29,215 bases of DNA from positions 1 through 29,215 of the forward strand of contig JAEYOV010000041.1 of NCBI GenBank assembly GCA_023411395.1, read 5' to 3'. A program made the translations under genes and the position numbers. The notes beneath the pieces were generated by a model. The model had not been told where the DNA came from. It worked only from the letters and a program-made list of their open reading frames with translations, and searched no databases. Source of the stretch: Bacillota bacterium (GTDB lineage Bacteria; Bacillota; Clostridia; Christensenellales; Aristaeellaceae). Below are positions 15,811 through 23,547 of this stretch, piece after piece (within the stretch, counting starts at the first letter, position 1; each line of letters begins with the position of its first letter).

Positions 15811-17535
15811 TCAAAAATCGATATCAAGCTGCCTCCGCCCTGTCTGCGCCGCGTGCTCCGCGTGCTGGTCCCCGCCGGAATTTTTACCGGCTGCCATCTT
15901 TAAAAAGCTGGAAACCAAAGCGGGATCAAACTGAGTTCCCGCTTTGAGGCGAAGTTCCTCCAAAGCCTCGTCTGCGTGATGCGCGAGTTTATAGAACTGG
16001 TGGTGGGTCATAACATCAAAGGCGTCCAAAATGGATATGACGCGTGAGAGAAACGGAATCTCTTCTTCTTTCAGTCCCTGGGGATAGCCTTGGCCGTTCC
16101 ACCATTCATGGTGATATAAAATGATATCGGCAAGATGGGCATATCTCTCGGATGCGCGTGCAATCCGATAGCCAATTTCGACGTGCTTTTTCATTGTGGC
16201 CCATTCCGGTTCATCAAGGGAGCCCCTCTTTTGAACAATTTCCCTGGGTATGCCAATCTTGCCAACATCATGCAGCCTGACAGCCTGCACAAGGTCATTG
16301 CGTCTTCCCTTGGGAAGGTTCAGGTATTGCCCGAATTCTTTGGCCAGATGCTCCAATCTCTCAATGTGTTCTTTGGTTTCATACACTTTTTTCTGCAACA
16401 GCTTGCCCAGGGTTTCAGCGATATCCCATTTGACCTTTTTGCCTTCCACAAGCTTGGTTTTATACATCAGCTCTTCCGCTTCTTTTAAAACCTGAATAAG
16501 ATCCGCCCCGCCATCGGCCTTTGTGGCGACCCCCAGGGATATGCTGAAAAAAGCATCTGCCTCCTGAACGCTTTTGCAGGCAGCATTGATTTTCTGTCCG
16601 ATTTCAAGAGCGGTTTCCCTGTCCGTTTTGGGAAGGATCACGGCGAACTCATCACCGCCCCACCTTGCGATGATATCCTCCGGCCGGCAGGATTGCCTGA
16701 TAATCTCGGCCATTTTTTTCAGCCAGTTGTCTCCCTCCTGATGGCCATAGATGTCATTCACAAATTTCAGCCCGTTCATATCGCCAACGATCAGGGATAT
16801 GGGCAGGAAGTCATCCTTGCTTTGCAGCTCCTGTATCCTCTTGTCGAAACAGGCCTTGCTATATAATCCCGTCAATTCATCGTGCAAAGTGAGGTAAGTG
16901 ATGTGCTTAAGCCCGCGCTCGATCTCACCCCTCTGCTCTTTGAAAAAAAGCTGAACAAATCCGATTGCGTTCAGGAGCAGAATGATTTGCGAAACAGCAT
17001 AAGGGGCCATCTGCGGTTCTTTCAGGATATAAGAAAAAAGAATGGTGTTGCATACCCAGGCTATATTCATCAGCCCCAAAAAGAGAACAAGATGTCCGAA
17101 CCTTTTGGCCGAGCCGATCATGGCAACGCCTACCCAGAAGGCCAAGGCAAACACCGTCAGGCCGGTATATTCAATCATCCTGACATCCGGCCAATTCAGA
17201 TTTACGAAAAGGATAAACAACAATAGCCAGACGCTTCCCACACTGATAAACATGGGTACCCCGGCTTTTGTTTTCAGGAACCGTAAAGTGCCCCAGGTTA
17301 TCAACAGGTTTGCATAAAAATAGGAACTTAGGCTAAGCAACAAAACCAGGCGGTTTTGTCTGAGAAAATCAGGAAAAAAAGCATCCAGACCATAATTGAG
17401 CGCGATGATGCTCCAGCCAAGAAGCCAAAAGCCCAGAAAAAGCTTGCGTTCAAACAGATACATATAAGCATATAGCATCAACAGTACGCAAATGGCGCCC
17501 AGTGAGGCAATTAACAGTATAGATGATACTTGCAT
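15811..17535 (-). CDS. Membrane GGDEF plus HD-GYP bifunctional c-di-GMP protein
   Basis: This 574-residue inner-membrane protein has seven predicted transmembrane helices in residues about 4-200, then a GGDEF diguanylate cyclase domain (about 210-370) and an HD-GYP phosphodiesterase domain (about 380-550). The cyclase signature RWGGDEF (291-297) is intact. An inhibitory-site RxxD (Arg284-Asp287) lies exactly 5 residues before it. The HD-GYP site is complete: LHDVGK (421-426), with His422-Asp423, and HHEWWNGQGYPQGL (475-488). So both synthesis and breakdown of c-di-GMP look possible. The start is ATG 17535 with GGAGG 6-7 bases upstream; an upstream in-frame ATG at 17640 lacks one. The 7TM input domain has no recognisable ligand. 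It could be cotranscribed with the flavodoxin gene. Confidence 0.94.
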   Translation of the reverse strand: MQVSSILLIASLGAICVLLMLYAYMYLFERKLFLGFWLLGWSIIALNYGLDAFFPDFLRQNRLVLLLSLSSYFYANLLITWGTLRFLKTKAGVPMFISVGSVWLLLFILFVNLNWPDVRMIEYTGLTVFALAFWVGVAMIGSAKRFGHLVLFLGLMNIAWVCNTILFSYILKEPQMAPYAVSQIILLLNAIGFVQLFFKEQRGEIERGLKHITYLTLHDELTGLYSKACFDKRIQELQSKDDFLPISLIVGDMNGLKFVNDIYGHQEGDNWLKKMAEIIRQSCRPEDIIARWGGDEFAVILPKTDRETALEIGQKINAACKSVQEADAFFSISLGVATKADGGADLIQVLKEAEELMYKTKLVEGKKVKWDIAETLGKLLQKKVYETKEHIERLEHLAKEFGQYLNLPKGRRNDLVQAVRLHDVGKIGIPREIVQKRGSLDEPEWATMKKHVEIGYRIARASERYAHLADIILYHHEWWNGQGYPQGLKEEEIPFLSRVISILDAFDVMTHHQFYKLAHHADEALEELRLKAGTQFDPALVSSFLKMAAGKNSGGDQHAEHAAQTGRRQLDIDF

Positions 17536-17655
17536 AGGCGCCTCCACGAAAATAATCTGGCTTTTGTACCCAATTTTATCAAACAATTTGTAAATTCGCC
17601 AGACTATTTCTTGTTGCATCATAAAAAACAATGTAGTCATAACAGTTCGGGGATT

Positions 17656-18054
17656 CTATGAAATCAACTGCCACCTGATGCCGTACCGGTCCTCCACCGA
17701 GCCGTACATGGCGCTGAAGAATTGCGGCCCCAGCGCAACGATCACCCTTCCGCCTTCCCTGAGCCTTTCATACGCCCGGCACACCTCATCCGCCGATTGA
17801 AGGAACACGTTGAAGCAAATCATGCTGCCCGCAACCGTTTCCTCCTGCGTGTCGCTGAAATTGAAAGCCGTGCCGCATATGGTCATGCCGGCGTGCATGA
17901 CCAGGTCCCGCATGTCCTCCGTGACAACAAACCCAGGATCGGGCGGCGCGTCTTTATAATAAGCGATATGCTTGTCCGTAGCTACGAAAACTTCCTCGTA
18001 AAAACGGATCGCTTCCTTGCAGGTTCCGGGAAAATGAATGACCGGTGAAATCAT
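17656..18054 (-). CDS. VOC family protein (PhnB-like)
   Basis: This 132-residue protein is of the vicinal-oxygen-chelate fold, PhnB/3-demethylubiquinone-methyltransferase-like subgroup. It begins MISPVIHFPGTCKEAIRFYEEVF and ends with the typical FFSAMYGSVEDRYGIRWQL. Members include glyoxalases and antibiotic-binding or antibiotic-modifying proteins, but most PhnB-like ones have no assigned role. The start is ATG 18054, with AGAGAGG upstream; the frame is open to 18114 into the preceding gene. It lies 43 bases after the ANT(9)-like gene and is probably cotranscribed with it. Whether it contributes to resistance is unknown. Confidence 0.9.
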   Translation of the reverse strand: MISPVIHFPGTCKEAIRFYEEVFVATDKHIAYYKDAPPDPGFVVTEDMRDLVMHAGMTICGTAFNFSDTQEETVAGSMICFNVFLQSADEVCRAYERLREGGRVIVALGPQFFSAMYGSVEDRYGIRWQLIS

Positions 18055-18097
18055 GATGGGTTCCTCTCTTTCGGTATCGCCGGTATCCCCCTGCGGA

Positions 18098-18880
18098 TCA
18101 TGCCCCCATAGCAAGACAGGATTCTATTTCCCTTATCATTTGATAAGCGAGCGCCGCCACATCGGCTTCCAATCCCCCCCACTTGTCGGCATATTCTCCC
18201 CGGTAGGCCTTCCCGGCCAAGCCCAGCAAATCCGCCTGTTCTTGGGGAAGGCGGAGCTTTGCCCATTCCGCGGCCGCGTCCTTGGGAAGAAAATCAAAGG
18301 TGGCGGCAGTCACCCACATTCGGGCCAGCGTCAGTATGACGTTGCGTTCGTCCCCCTTCAGGTCCTTCATCAAGTCCGGCAAACAATCCTTCATCGCCTT
18401 GCGGATGTCCGCCATCGGTACGGGGTCCAGTATTTCCGGCGCGTCACGCCCCAAAAGCGTTATGCTGTTTTTCCTCGCCTGATACAGAAGGATGGCTGCA
18501 TCAGGATCGTACGCAGGTTCGGGGATCCATCCCTGCTCGTACTTGCTCCTGAGCCATTCTCCATAAATGAACTCCTTCCTAGGCGGGTATCTCCAGGGCA
18601 CAATATCCTCACGGCTTAAGACCGTAACCTCAAGCGGCCGCACGGAATCCGCATTCCCCATCCTCCCGGATATCCGCATCAGCCTGCCGGCAAGGTCTTT
18701 TCGGGCGTCTTCCGATAAACGGTGATGGATGACCGCCAGAATATCGACATCACTGTCCCTGCGCAAACCGCCCGTCACTGCGGAGCCATACAGATAAACG
18801 CCGGCAACAGCACTGCAAAGCAGTTCTTCAAGCACTTCCAATGCACGTATTGCTTCCTTCGGTACGCTTGTTTCCGTCAT
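18098..18880 (-). CDS. ant(9): ANT(9)-like aminoglycoside (spectinomycin) adenylyltransferase
   Basis: This 260-residue nucleotidyltransferase has the length of the ANT(9)/AadA enzymes, which transfer AMP from ATP to spectinomycin (and, for AadA, streptomycin). The nucleotidyltransferase signature is YLYGSAVTGGLRRDSDVDIL (about 29-48), with metal ligands Asp44 and Asp46; the likely catalytic base is Glu84 in RPLEVTVL. The C-terminal helical domain has GDERNVILTLARMW and the KDAAAEWA motif. From memory, blocks such as SVRPLEVTV, PPRKEFIYGEWLR and QARKNSI are much closer to staphylococcal ANT(9) than to AadA, so spectinomycin is the best guess. A G-rich Shine-Dalgarno precedes the ATG. Base composition matches the neighbours and no mobile element is near, so it looks resident rather than recently acquired. 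Confidence 0.88.
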   Translation of the reverse strand: MTETSVPKEAIRALEVLEELLCSAVAGVYLYGSAVTGGLRRDSDVDILAVIHHRLSEDARKDLAGRLMRISGRMGNADSVRPLEVTVLSREDIVPWRYPPRKEFIYGEWLRSKYEQGWIPEPAYDPDAAILLYQARKNSITLLGRDAPEILDPVPMADIRKAMKDCLPDLMKDLKGDERNVILTLARMWVTAATFDFLPKDAAAEWAKLRLPQEQADLLGLAGKAYRGEYADKWGGLEADVAALAYQMIREIESCLAMGA

Positions 18881-18901
18881 TCCCTCGCCCCCTCAATTGT
18901 A

Positions 18902-19690
18902 CTACAGCAGCTTCTCCTTGCGGTGATTTGCGGTCAGAAAACGCCATGCCGCCTTTTTGTTTGTCAACCAGGAAATTTGAACTTTGTTTTTTGTGTTGCC
19001 AAGAATTTTCGGTACGAAATATTCCGCAACGGTTTCAGGCCTGTCTGCCAATATGTTGAACAGCTTTTGAAACCTTGCGTCCAAAATCACATCCGCCGGT
19101 TCCCCGTCCGGGGTCTTTGTAATGAAATCCGTCAGCATCATGCCGGGAGACAGCCGCCCCGCCAATACGCCGGTACCCTTGAGCTCCCTGGCAAGCCCTT
19201 TCATAAAGTACGTCAGCGCATGCTTGGTCGTGCCGTACAGGATGGTCTTGGGCTGTATCATGTTGTTGGATCCCAGGCCTTCCATGCTGTATATTGCGCC
19301 ATGGCCCTGCTGGAGCATTCCGGCCGCGGCAACCTGTGAACCGTAGATCATGCCTGTTATGTTTGTTCTGATCACGTTTTCGGTGTAGGCTTCGCCCGTT
19401 TCCCACGAGAGCATGTGCGGCGCGTTTTGCCCCGCGTTATTTACCCATATATCGATTGTACCCCATTTTTGCAAAGACGCGTCCCATAGGTGCTGCAGGC
19501 TGTCTTTCGACTGGATATTGCAGGGGATATATGTAAAACTGCCTTGGTTCAGCGGCAGCGCGCCGGATGCAGCTTCCGGCAAAACCTCCCCTCTGCCGGA
19601 CAGGGTAACATTGCACCCGGCCTTGAGAAACGCTGCCGCCATGGCAAAACCAATGCCGCGCGTACTGCCTGTTATTACAACGCTTTTCAT
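18902..19690 (-). CDS. Short-chain dehydrogenase/reductase (SDR)
   Basis: This 262-residue classical SDR has the Rossmann dinucleotide motif TGSTRGIG at residues 7-14, NNAG at 84-87 and the catalytic Tyr152/Lys156 in YGTTKHA. The serine is probably Ser135 in AIYSMEG. The residue after the second strand is SGRGE, with an Arg, which suggests NADPH. The last about 60 residues (ILADRPETVAEYFVPKIL and on) differ from FabG-like enzymes. The substrate is not predictable. GGAGGGG precedes the ATG. It lies 21 bases upstream of the ANT(9)-like gene on the same strand, so the two probably share a transcript. Confidence 0.92.
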   Translation of the reverse strand: MKSVVITGSTRGIGFAMAAAFLKAGCNVTLSGRGEVLPEAASGALPLNQGSFTYIPCNIQSKDSLQHLWDASLQKWGTIDIWVNNAGQNAPHMLSWETGEAYTENVIRTNITGMIYGSQVAAAGMLQQGHGAIYSMEGLGSNNMIQPKTILYGTTKHALTYFMKGLARELKGTGVLAGRLSPGMMLTDFITKTPDGEPADVILDARFQKLFNILADRPETVAEYFVPKILGNTKNKVQISWLTNKKAAWRFLTANHRKEKLL

Positions 19691-19764
19691 AGAACCCCTC
19701 CGATCGCAAAATCCTTCGCGGATGTGTTGGCACTGTCATATCCGTTGGTAAAGGCCTTACACCC

Positions 19765-20115
19765 CTAACCCCGCAAGACCTTCTCCATTGGCTTGCCTTT
19801 GGCCAACTCGTCCACCAGTTTGTCAAGCCACCTGATTTTCTGCATAAGCGGATCCTCGATTTCCTCCACGCGATACCCGCAAATCACGCCTGAAATTTTG
19901 GCGGCGTTCGGGTTTATCTGCGGGGCTTCTCGAAAGAAGGTTTCATAATCCACATTCTTCACAAGCTGCTCTTGCAAGCCGGCTTCTCTATACCCCGTCA
20001 GCCAGCAAATGACCGTATCCACCTCGCCTTTTAAGCGCCCCTTGCGCTCCGCCTTTTGAACGAGCAGGGGATAGACGCTGGAAAACGCCATCCTGAACAC
20101 GCGGTTGTTATTCAT
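19765..20115 (-). CDS. DUF2200 family protein
   Basis: This 116-residue small soluble protein matches my memory of DUF2200 across its whole length: the opening RVFRMAFSSVYPLLVQKAERKG, the central EVDTVICWLTGY, the FFREAPQINPNA block and the closing VEEIEDPLMQKIRWLDKLVDELAKGKPMEKVL. No function is established for the family. AAGGAAGG lies upstream of the ATG at a slightly long distance. It sits between the SDR gene and the AT-rich DHFR-like gene, with gaps of 74 and 60 bases, so cotranscription is possible but not certain. Confidence 0.9.
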   Translation of the reverse strand: MNNNRVFRMAFSSVYPLLVQKAERKGRLKGEVDTVICWLTGYREAGLQEQLVKNVDYETFFREAPQINPNAAKISGVICGYRVEEIEDPLMQKIRWLDKLVDELAKGKPMEKVLRG

Positions 20116-20175
20116 ACAATGTCACACCTTCCTTTATCCCTGTATTATTGGTTCAAAATCACTCTAAATCTAAAA

Positions 20176-20694
20176 CTACTTAGAAAATCGAGTATAAAAT
20201 AATTCAGCAAACTGTCCGTATTTCTTTACTTCTCTAAGGTGAAATCGCTTTAATGCTTCCTTCTGTAAAAACAACGGTATTCCTTTCCCTAGTAACACAG
20301 GAGCGATCTGAATTATCATATGATCTATCAAATCATTATCTAATAAAGGAGCTATTATTGTGTTTCCTCCAACAATCCAGATATTTTTATCCTTTTCTAA
20401 CTGTTTAACAAATTCTATAATATCGCCATTAATTGGAATAAATCCCTTTACTGATAAGCTTCCGTCATGTGTAAAAACATAGTTTTTTGTGGTCGGGTAT
20501 AAACTATCTATATTCTCCATATTTTTAATTTCATTAAATGTCCTTTTCCCCATGATAGTAATATCCATACTTTTATAGAAGCTTTCATAATCAGTTTCTT
20601 CTACTGCTCCAGTTTGATAAAGCCAGTCCAAATTATGGTTCTTATCAGCAAGATAGCCATCCAGAGTTATACAGCCATAAAAAAACACACTCAT
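20176..20694 (-). CDS. Dihydrofolate reductase / RibD C-terminal family protein, AT-rich
   Basis: This 172-residue protein has the DHFR-like fold of the RibD_C family (YyaP/YwjB-like). It opens FFYGCITLDGYLADKNHNLDWL, has MGKRTFNEI (about 48-56) in place of the DHFR NADPH-binding segment, KNIWIVGGNTIIAPLL (about 102-117), and ends LLGKGIPLFLQKEALKRFHL. Members are reductases of unknown substrate, usually not true folate enzymes. The codons are strikingly A/T-rich (many AAA, TTT, ATA), unlike all genes on either side, and the AT-rich stretch covers about 20120-20750. That suggests transfer from a low-GC donor. A Shine-Dalgarno (AAAGGA) precedes the ATG. No transposase or clear target-site duplication flanks it. 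Confidence 0.9.
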   Translation of the reverse strand: MSVFFYGCITLDGYLADKNHNLDWLYQTGAVEETDYESFYKSMDITIMGKRTFNEIKNMENIDSLYPTTKNYVFTHDGSLSVKGFIPINGDIIEFVKQLEKDKNIWIVGGNTIIAPLLDNDLIDHMIIQIAPVLLGKGIPLFLQKEALKRFHLREVKKYGQFAELFYTRFSK

Positions 20695-20781
20695 TTTAAA
20701 TCCTTTCTAAATACGTATCGATTTAATCATACTAAACGGTAAATGAACAATCCCGGCAGGAATTATTCCGCCATTGGAAAT

Positions 20782-21918
20782 TTAAGCCTTTACAATTAAA
20801 CAGCATACTTCTGTATGCTCCGTATGCGGGAACATATCCACCGGCTGTATGGCACGCACCTTGTACCCCCGCTGATGCAAATATTTCAGGTCCCTTGCCT
20901 GCGTCTCCACATTGCAGGAGATATACACCGCCTTCTGTGGAGAAAGTGCGCACAGCGCGGACAAAAATTCCTCGCTGCATCCGGCCCGTGGCGGGTCCAT
21001 GAACACCACACCGGCGGTTTTACCTTCCTCCGGCATCTTCGCCATCACCCGCCCCGCGTCGCCCTTTAAAAAGTCTGCGTTTTGAATGCCGTTGGCCCTG
21101 GCATTTTGGATAGCGTCCGCCACGGCGGCGGGATTCAGCTCAATGCCGATGGCCTGCCCGGCAGACTGGGCGGCAACCAGTGTCAGCGTACCGATGCCGC
21201 AATAGGCGTCGATGATTGTTTCCTGCCCATCAAGGTCCGCCAGGCGGATGGCCTCCCGGTACAGCACCTCGGTTTGCGCGGTATTCACCTGGTAGAAGGA
21301 TCGGGGGGATATGGAAAAGCGCAGGCCGCAAAGCGTATCCTCGATCTTGCCGGGGCCCAAGAGCACATGCTCCGCAAAGCCCAGTACGGCGCTCGTTTGC
21401 CGGGGGTTCACGTTCTGCACCACGGAGGTGATGCCGGGGCATCTTTTCATAAGCCGGGACAGGAATTCCTCCTTCCCGGGGAAGGAAGCGTGCGCCGTCA
21501 CCAGCGTCAAAAGAATCTGCCCCGTATAATGGCCCCGTCTTACCAGCGCGTGGCGGAGTAGCCCCGTGCGCCTGTCCTCATCATAGGCTAAAAGGCCGCA
21601 CTCGATGGCGGTTTCCCGAACCGCCCGCAATACATCGTCCGTTTGCGGCGCGTGGAGCAGGCAATCGGAAACCTTCACCACCTGGTGGGTGCCCTCCCGG
21701 TAAATGCCCGAAACCAGCCCGCCCTTTGCCGGGGCAAAGGTGGCGATGGCCTTGTTGCGGTAATGAAAGGGGTCCTCCATACCCAATATGGGCCGGGGTT
21801 TCCCAAAGGAGGACAGGTGCTTTTTCACAAACGCCTGCTTCTTTTTGAGCTGTTCGGGATAAGATAGGTCCAGCAGCGGACACCCGCCGCATCCCGTTTC
21901 TCTGGCCTTGCAGGTCAT
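20782..21918 (-). CDS. rlmD: 23S rRNA (uracil-5-)-methyltransferase, RlmD/RumA type
   Basis: This 378-residue SAM-dependent RNA m5U methyltransferase is of the TrmA/RlmD family. Four cysteines, Cys3, Cys10, Cys13 and Cys86, have the spacing of the RumA [4Fe-4S] ligands (a tight group, then one about 72 residues on). The SAM loop is DAYCGIGTLTL (237-247), followed by VFMDPPRAGC (305-314). The nucleophile is Cys335 in ISCNVETQARDL and the C-terminal base Glu370 in HTEHTEVCC. There is no N-terminal TRAM domain, so it is shorter than E. coli RlmD. The target is inferred as U1939 and/or U747 of 23S rRNA (RlmCD in Gram-positives). The start is ATG 21918 with AAGGAGG 7 bases upstream; ATG 21939 is too far from it. 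Confidence 0.93.
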   Translation of the reverse strand: MTCKARETGCGGCPLLDLSYPEQLKKKQAFVKKHLSSFGKPRPILGMEDPFHYRNKAIATFAPAKGGLVSGIYREGTHQVVKVSDCLLHAPQTDDVLRAVRETAIECGLLAYDEDRRTGLLRHALVRRGHYTGQILLTLVTAHASFPGKEEFLSRLMKRCPGITSVVQNVNPRQTSAVLGFAEHVLLGPGKIEDTLCGLRFSISPRSFYQVNTAQTEVLYREAIRLADLDGQETIIDAYCGIGTLTLVAAQSAGQAIGIELNPAAVADAIQNARANGIQNADFLKGDAGRVMAKMPEEGKTAGVVFMDPPRAGCSEEFLSALCALSPQKAVYISCNVETQARDLKYLHQRGYKVRAIQPVDMFPHTEHTEVCCLIVKA

Positions 21919-21947
21919 ACCGCGCCTCCTTGATAGCACCTAGGCAC

Positions 21948-21976
21948 ATTTTACCATGCGGGAACATATTTGTAAA
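21948..21976 (-). promoter_or_regulatory. Promoter for the rlmD-type gene
   Basis: On the minus strand, -35 TTTACA (21971-21976) and -10 TAAAAT (21948-21953) are separated by 17 bases, five of six matches each. Transcription would start near 21941, about 23 bases before the ATG at 21918, with the AAGGAGG in between. This also argues against the ATG at 21939, which would be almost leaderless. Confidence 0.65.
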
Positions 21977-22065
21977 AGAAACGTTTGGGTAAGCGGGCAG
22001 AGGTATTTATGCAAAAAGCCCTCCGCAAGCTTTCACGAAAGGATTTGCATGCTATATTCTTCTGG

Positions 22066-22094
22066 TTGACAAAATGACCATTTTGCACTAAGCT
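22066..22094 (+). promoter_or_regulatory. Possible helicase promoter with overlapping inverted repeat
   Basis: A perfect -35 TTGACA (22066-22071) is followed at 17 bases by TAAGCT (22089-22094), a poor -10. A perfect inverted repeat CAAAATG-AC-CATTTTG (22070-22085) overlaps the -35 and spacer and could be an operator. The 323-base gap 21919-22241 between the rlmD-type gene and the helicase contains this, the rlmD promoter and the leader hairpins described next. I see no gene in it. Confidence 0.4.
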
Positions 22095-22148
22095 ATAGAT
22101 GCGCAGCATTTCAAATCCGTTTGAACGCGCCCTGTACCGCTGATCGGA

Positions 22149-22184
22149 CCGCGATTTCCGTTTCGTGGAAGTCGCGGCTTTTTT
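22149..22184 (+). terminator. Intrinsic terminator in the helicase leader (putative attenuator)
   Basis: CCGCGATTTCC (22149-22159) pairs with GGAAGTCGCGG (22167-22177), an 11-pair stem with one G-U and a 7-base loop, followed by C and six T (22179-22184). It lies 58 bases upstream of the helicase ATG and is oriented with it. Two smaller hairpins follow: GGGGCG/CGCCCC near 22187-22202, and GGGGAT/ATCCCC at about 22208-22222, just before the AAGGAG. One precedes it: TTCAAA/TTTGAA at 22110-22125. If the promoter is upstream, the terminator would attenuate helicase expression. Confidence 0.75.
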
Positions 22185-22241
22185 ATGGGGGCGCCTGCGC
22201 CCCATTCGGGGATATGATCCCCATAACATAAAGGAGCATCC

Positions 22242-23447
22242 ATGGAATTTCAACAACTATCCATTCATCCCGCAATCCTGAAGGCGCTGGCGCAGGAGCG
22301 CTACATCACCCCCACGCCGATTCAGACCAAGGCCATCCCGCCCGCTATTTCCGGCCGGGACCTGTTGGGCTGTGCCCAGACGGGCACGGGCAAGACGGCG
22401 GCCTTTGCCGTGCCGATCCTGCAGCGGCTGCACATGAAGCCCATCCCCATGACCGGGCGTCGGCCCATACGGGCGCTGATTTTAACCCCCACCCGGGAGC
22501 TGGCATTGCAGATTTATGAAAGCTTTCTGGCCTATGGCCGCTATACCGGGCTTCGCTCAGCGGTGATCTTTGGCGGCGTGGCGCAGGGCCCGCAGGAGCA
22601 AAGCCTGCGCCGGGGCGTCGATATCCTGGTGGCTACTCCGGGCCGGCTCAACGACCTCATCGGCCAGGGCTTGGTGAACCTTGCCCAGGTGGAGATACTG
22701 ACCCTGGACGAGGCCGACCGCATGCTGGACATGGGCTTTATCCATGACGTGAAAAGGATCCTTCAAAAGACGCCTACGAACAAGCAGACGCTTTTCTTTT
22801 CGGCCACCATGCCCAGGGAAATCGCCGATCTGTCCAATTCCCTGCTTCACGACCCTGTAAAGGTGGATGTGGCGCCGGCGGCCCCGATGGTGGATTTGAT
22901 CGCCCAGTCGGTTTATTTTGTGGACAAGGTCAATAAGCGCAGCCTGCTTTTGCATTTGCTCAAGGACAATGTCATTCAGTCAGCGCTGGTGTTCGCCCGT
23001 ACCAAGCACGGCGCGGACCGGGTGGCGCGTGAGCTGCAAAGGGGCGGCTTGAATGCCCAGGCCATCCACGGCGACAAGTCGCAGGCTTCCCGGCAGCAGG
23101 CGCTGAGCGGCTTCAAAAACAAGACGCTGCGGGTGCTGGTGGCCACCGATATCGCCGCCAGGGGCATCGACATCGACGAACTGTCCCACGTGATCAACTT
23201 CGACCTGCCCGACGTGCCGGAAACGTATGTCCACCGCATCGGCAGAACGGGCCGGGCCGGGCATGCGGGCATTGCCTTCTCCTTTTGCGATATCGAGGAA
23301 AAGGAAAAGCTCAAAGCCATTGAAAAGCTCACCGGCCGCAAGGTGCCCGTGGTGGACAGCCATCCTTACCCTATGCAGGTGTTCACCCCGCCGCCGAAAA
23401 TCCCGCGCCCGCCCAGAAGGATTCAGGAGGCAAGAAGCAGGGCATAA
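22242..23447 (+). CDS. DEAD-box ATP-dependent RNA helicase (RhlE/CshA-like)
   Basis: This 401-residue helicase core has all motifs: the Q motif (TPTPIQTKAIP, about 23-33), motif I AQTGTGKT (45-52), Ia PTRELALQ (83-90), TPGRL (132-136), DEAD (156-159), SAT (187-189), RGIDI, and HRIGRTGRAG near the end of the second RecA domain. The C-terminal tail after the core is short (about 30 residues), proline- and arginine-rich, as in RhlE-like proteins rather than the longer CshA/DbpA types. It would unwind short RNA duplexes in ribosome assembly, RNA decay or cold adaptation. AAGGAG lies 6-7 bases before the ATG. It appears monocistronic, with a clear terminator after its stop and an attenuator-like terminator in its leader. 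Confidence 0.95.
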   Translation: MEFQQLSIHPAILKALAQERYITPTPIQTKAIPPAISGRDLLGCAQTGTGKTAAFAVPILQRLHMKPIPMTGRRPIRALILTPTRELALQIYESFLAYGRYTGLRSAVIFGGVAQGPQEQSLRRGVDILVATPGRLNDLIGQGLVNLAQVEILTLDEADRMLDMGFIHDVKRILQKTPTNKQTLFFSATMPREIADLSNSLLHDPVKVDVAPAAPMVDLIAQSVYFVDKVNKRSLLLHLLKDNVIQSALVFARTKHGADRVARELQRGGLNAQAIHGDKSQASRQQALSGFKNKTLRVLVATDIAARGIDIDELSHVINFDLPDVPETYVHRIGRTGRAGHAGIAFSFCDIEEKEKLKAIEKLTGRKVPVVDSHPYPMQVFTPPPKIPRPPRRIQEARSRA

Positions 23448-23455
23448 CCTGATAC

Positions 23456-23490
23456 AAAGCCGGAGCAGACAAAGCCTGCCCCGGCTTTTT
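23456..23490 (+). terminator. Intrinsic terminator of the helicase gene
   Basis: AAAGCCGG-A-GCAG pairs with CTGC-C-CCGGCTTT around a 7-base loop (23456-23488) and runs into TTTTTG. It begins 9 bases after the helicase stop. It separates the helicase from the ABC-exporter unit, which has its own promoter. Confidence 0.85.
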
Positions 23491-23518
23491 GTCTGCCGGA
23501 TCAGAACGGGAAGCCGCC

Positions 23519-23545
23519 GGCACCGGCTGCATTATCAGCCGTGCC
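23519..23545 (+). other. Interrupted dyad just upstream of the ABC-exporter promoter
   Basis: GGCAC-C-GGCTG (23519-23529) is the inverted complement of CAGCC-GTGCC (23536-23545), with one unpaired C and a 6-base loop. It has no T-run on either side, so it does not look like a terminator. It ends 2 bases before the -35 TTGACA. A protein-binding site for an activator or repressor is one reading; a leftover repeat is another. Confidence 0.45.
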
Positions 23546-23547
23546 GC

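Noticed and set aside
20116..20760. Integron cassette or transposon carrying the DHFR-like gene
   Set aside because: No attC-like palindrome, integrase, transposase or target duplication is visible; only the base composition is foreign.
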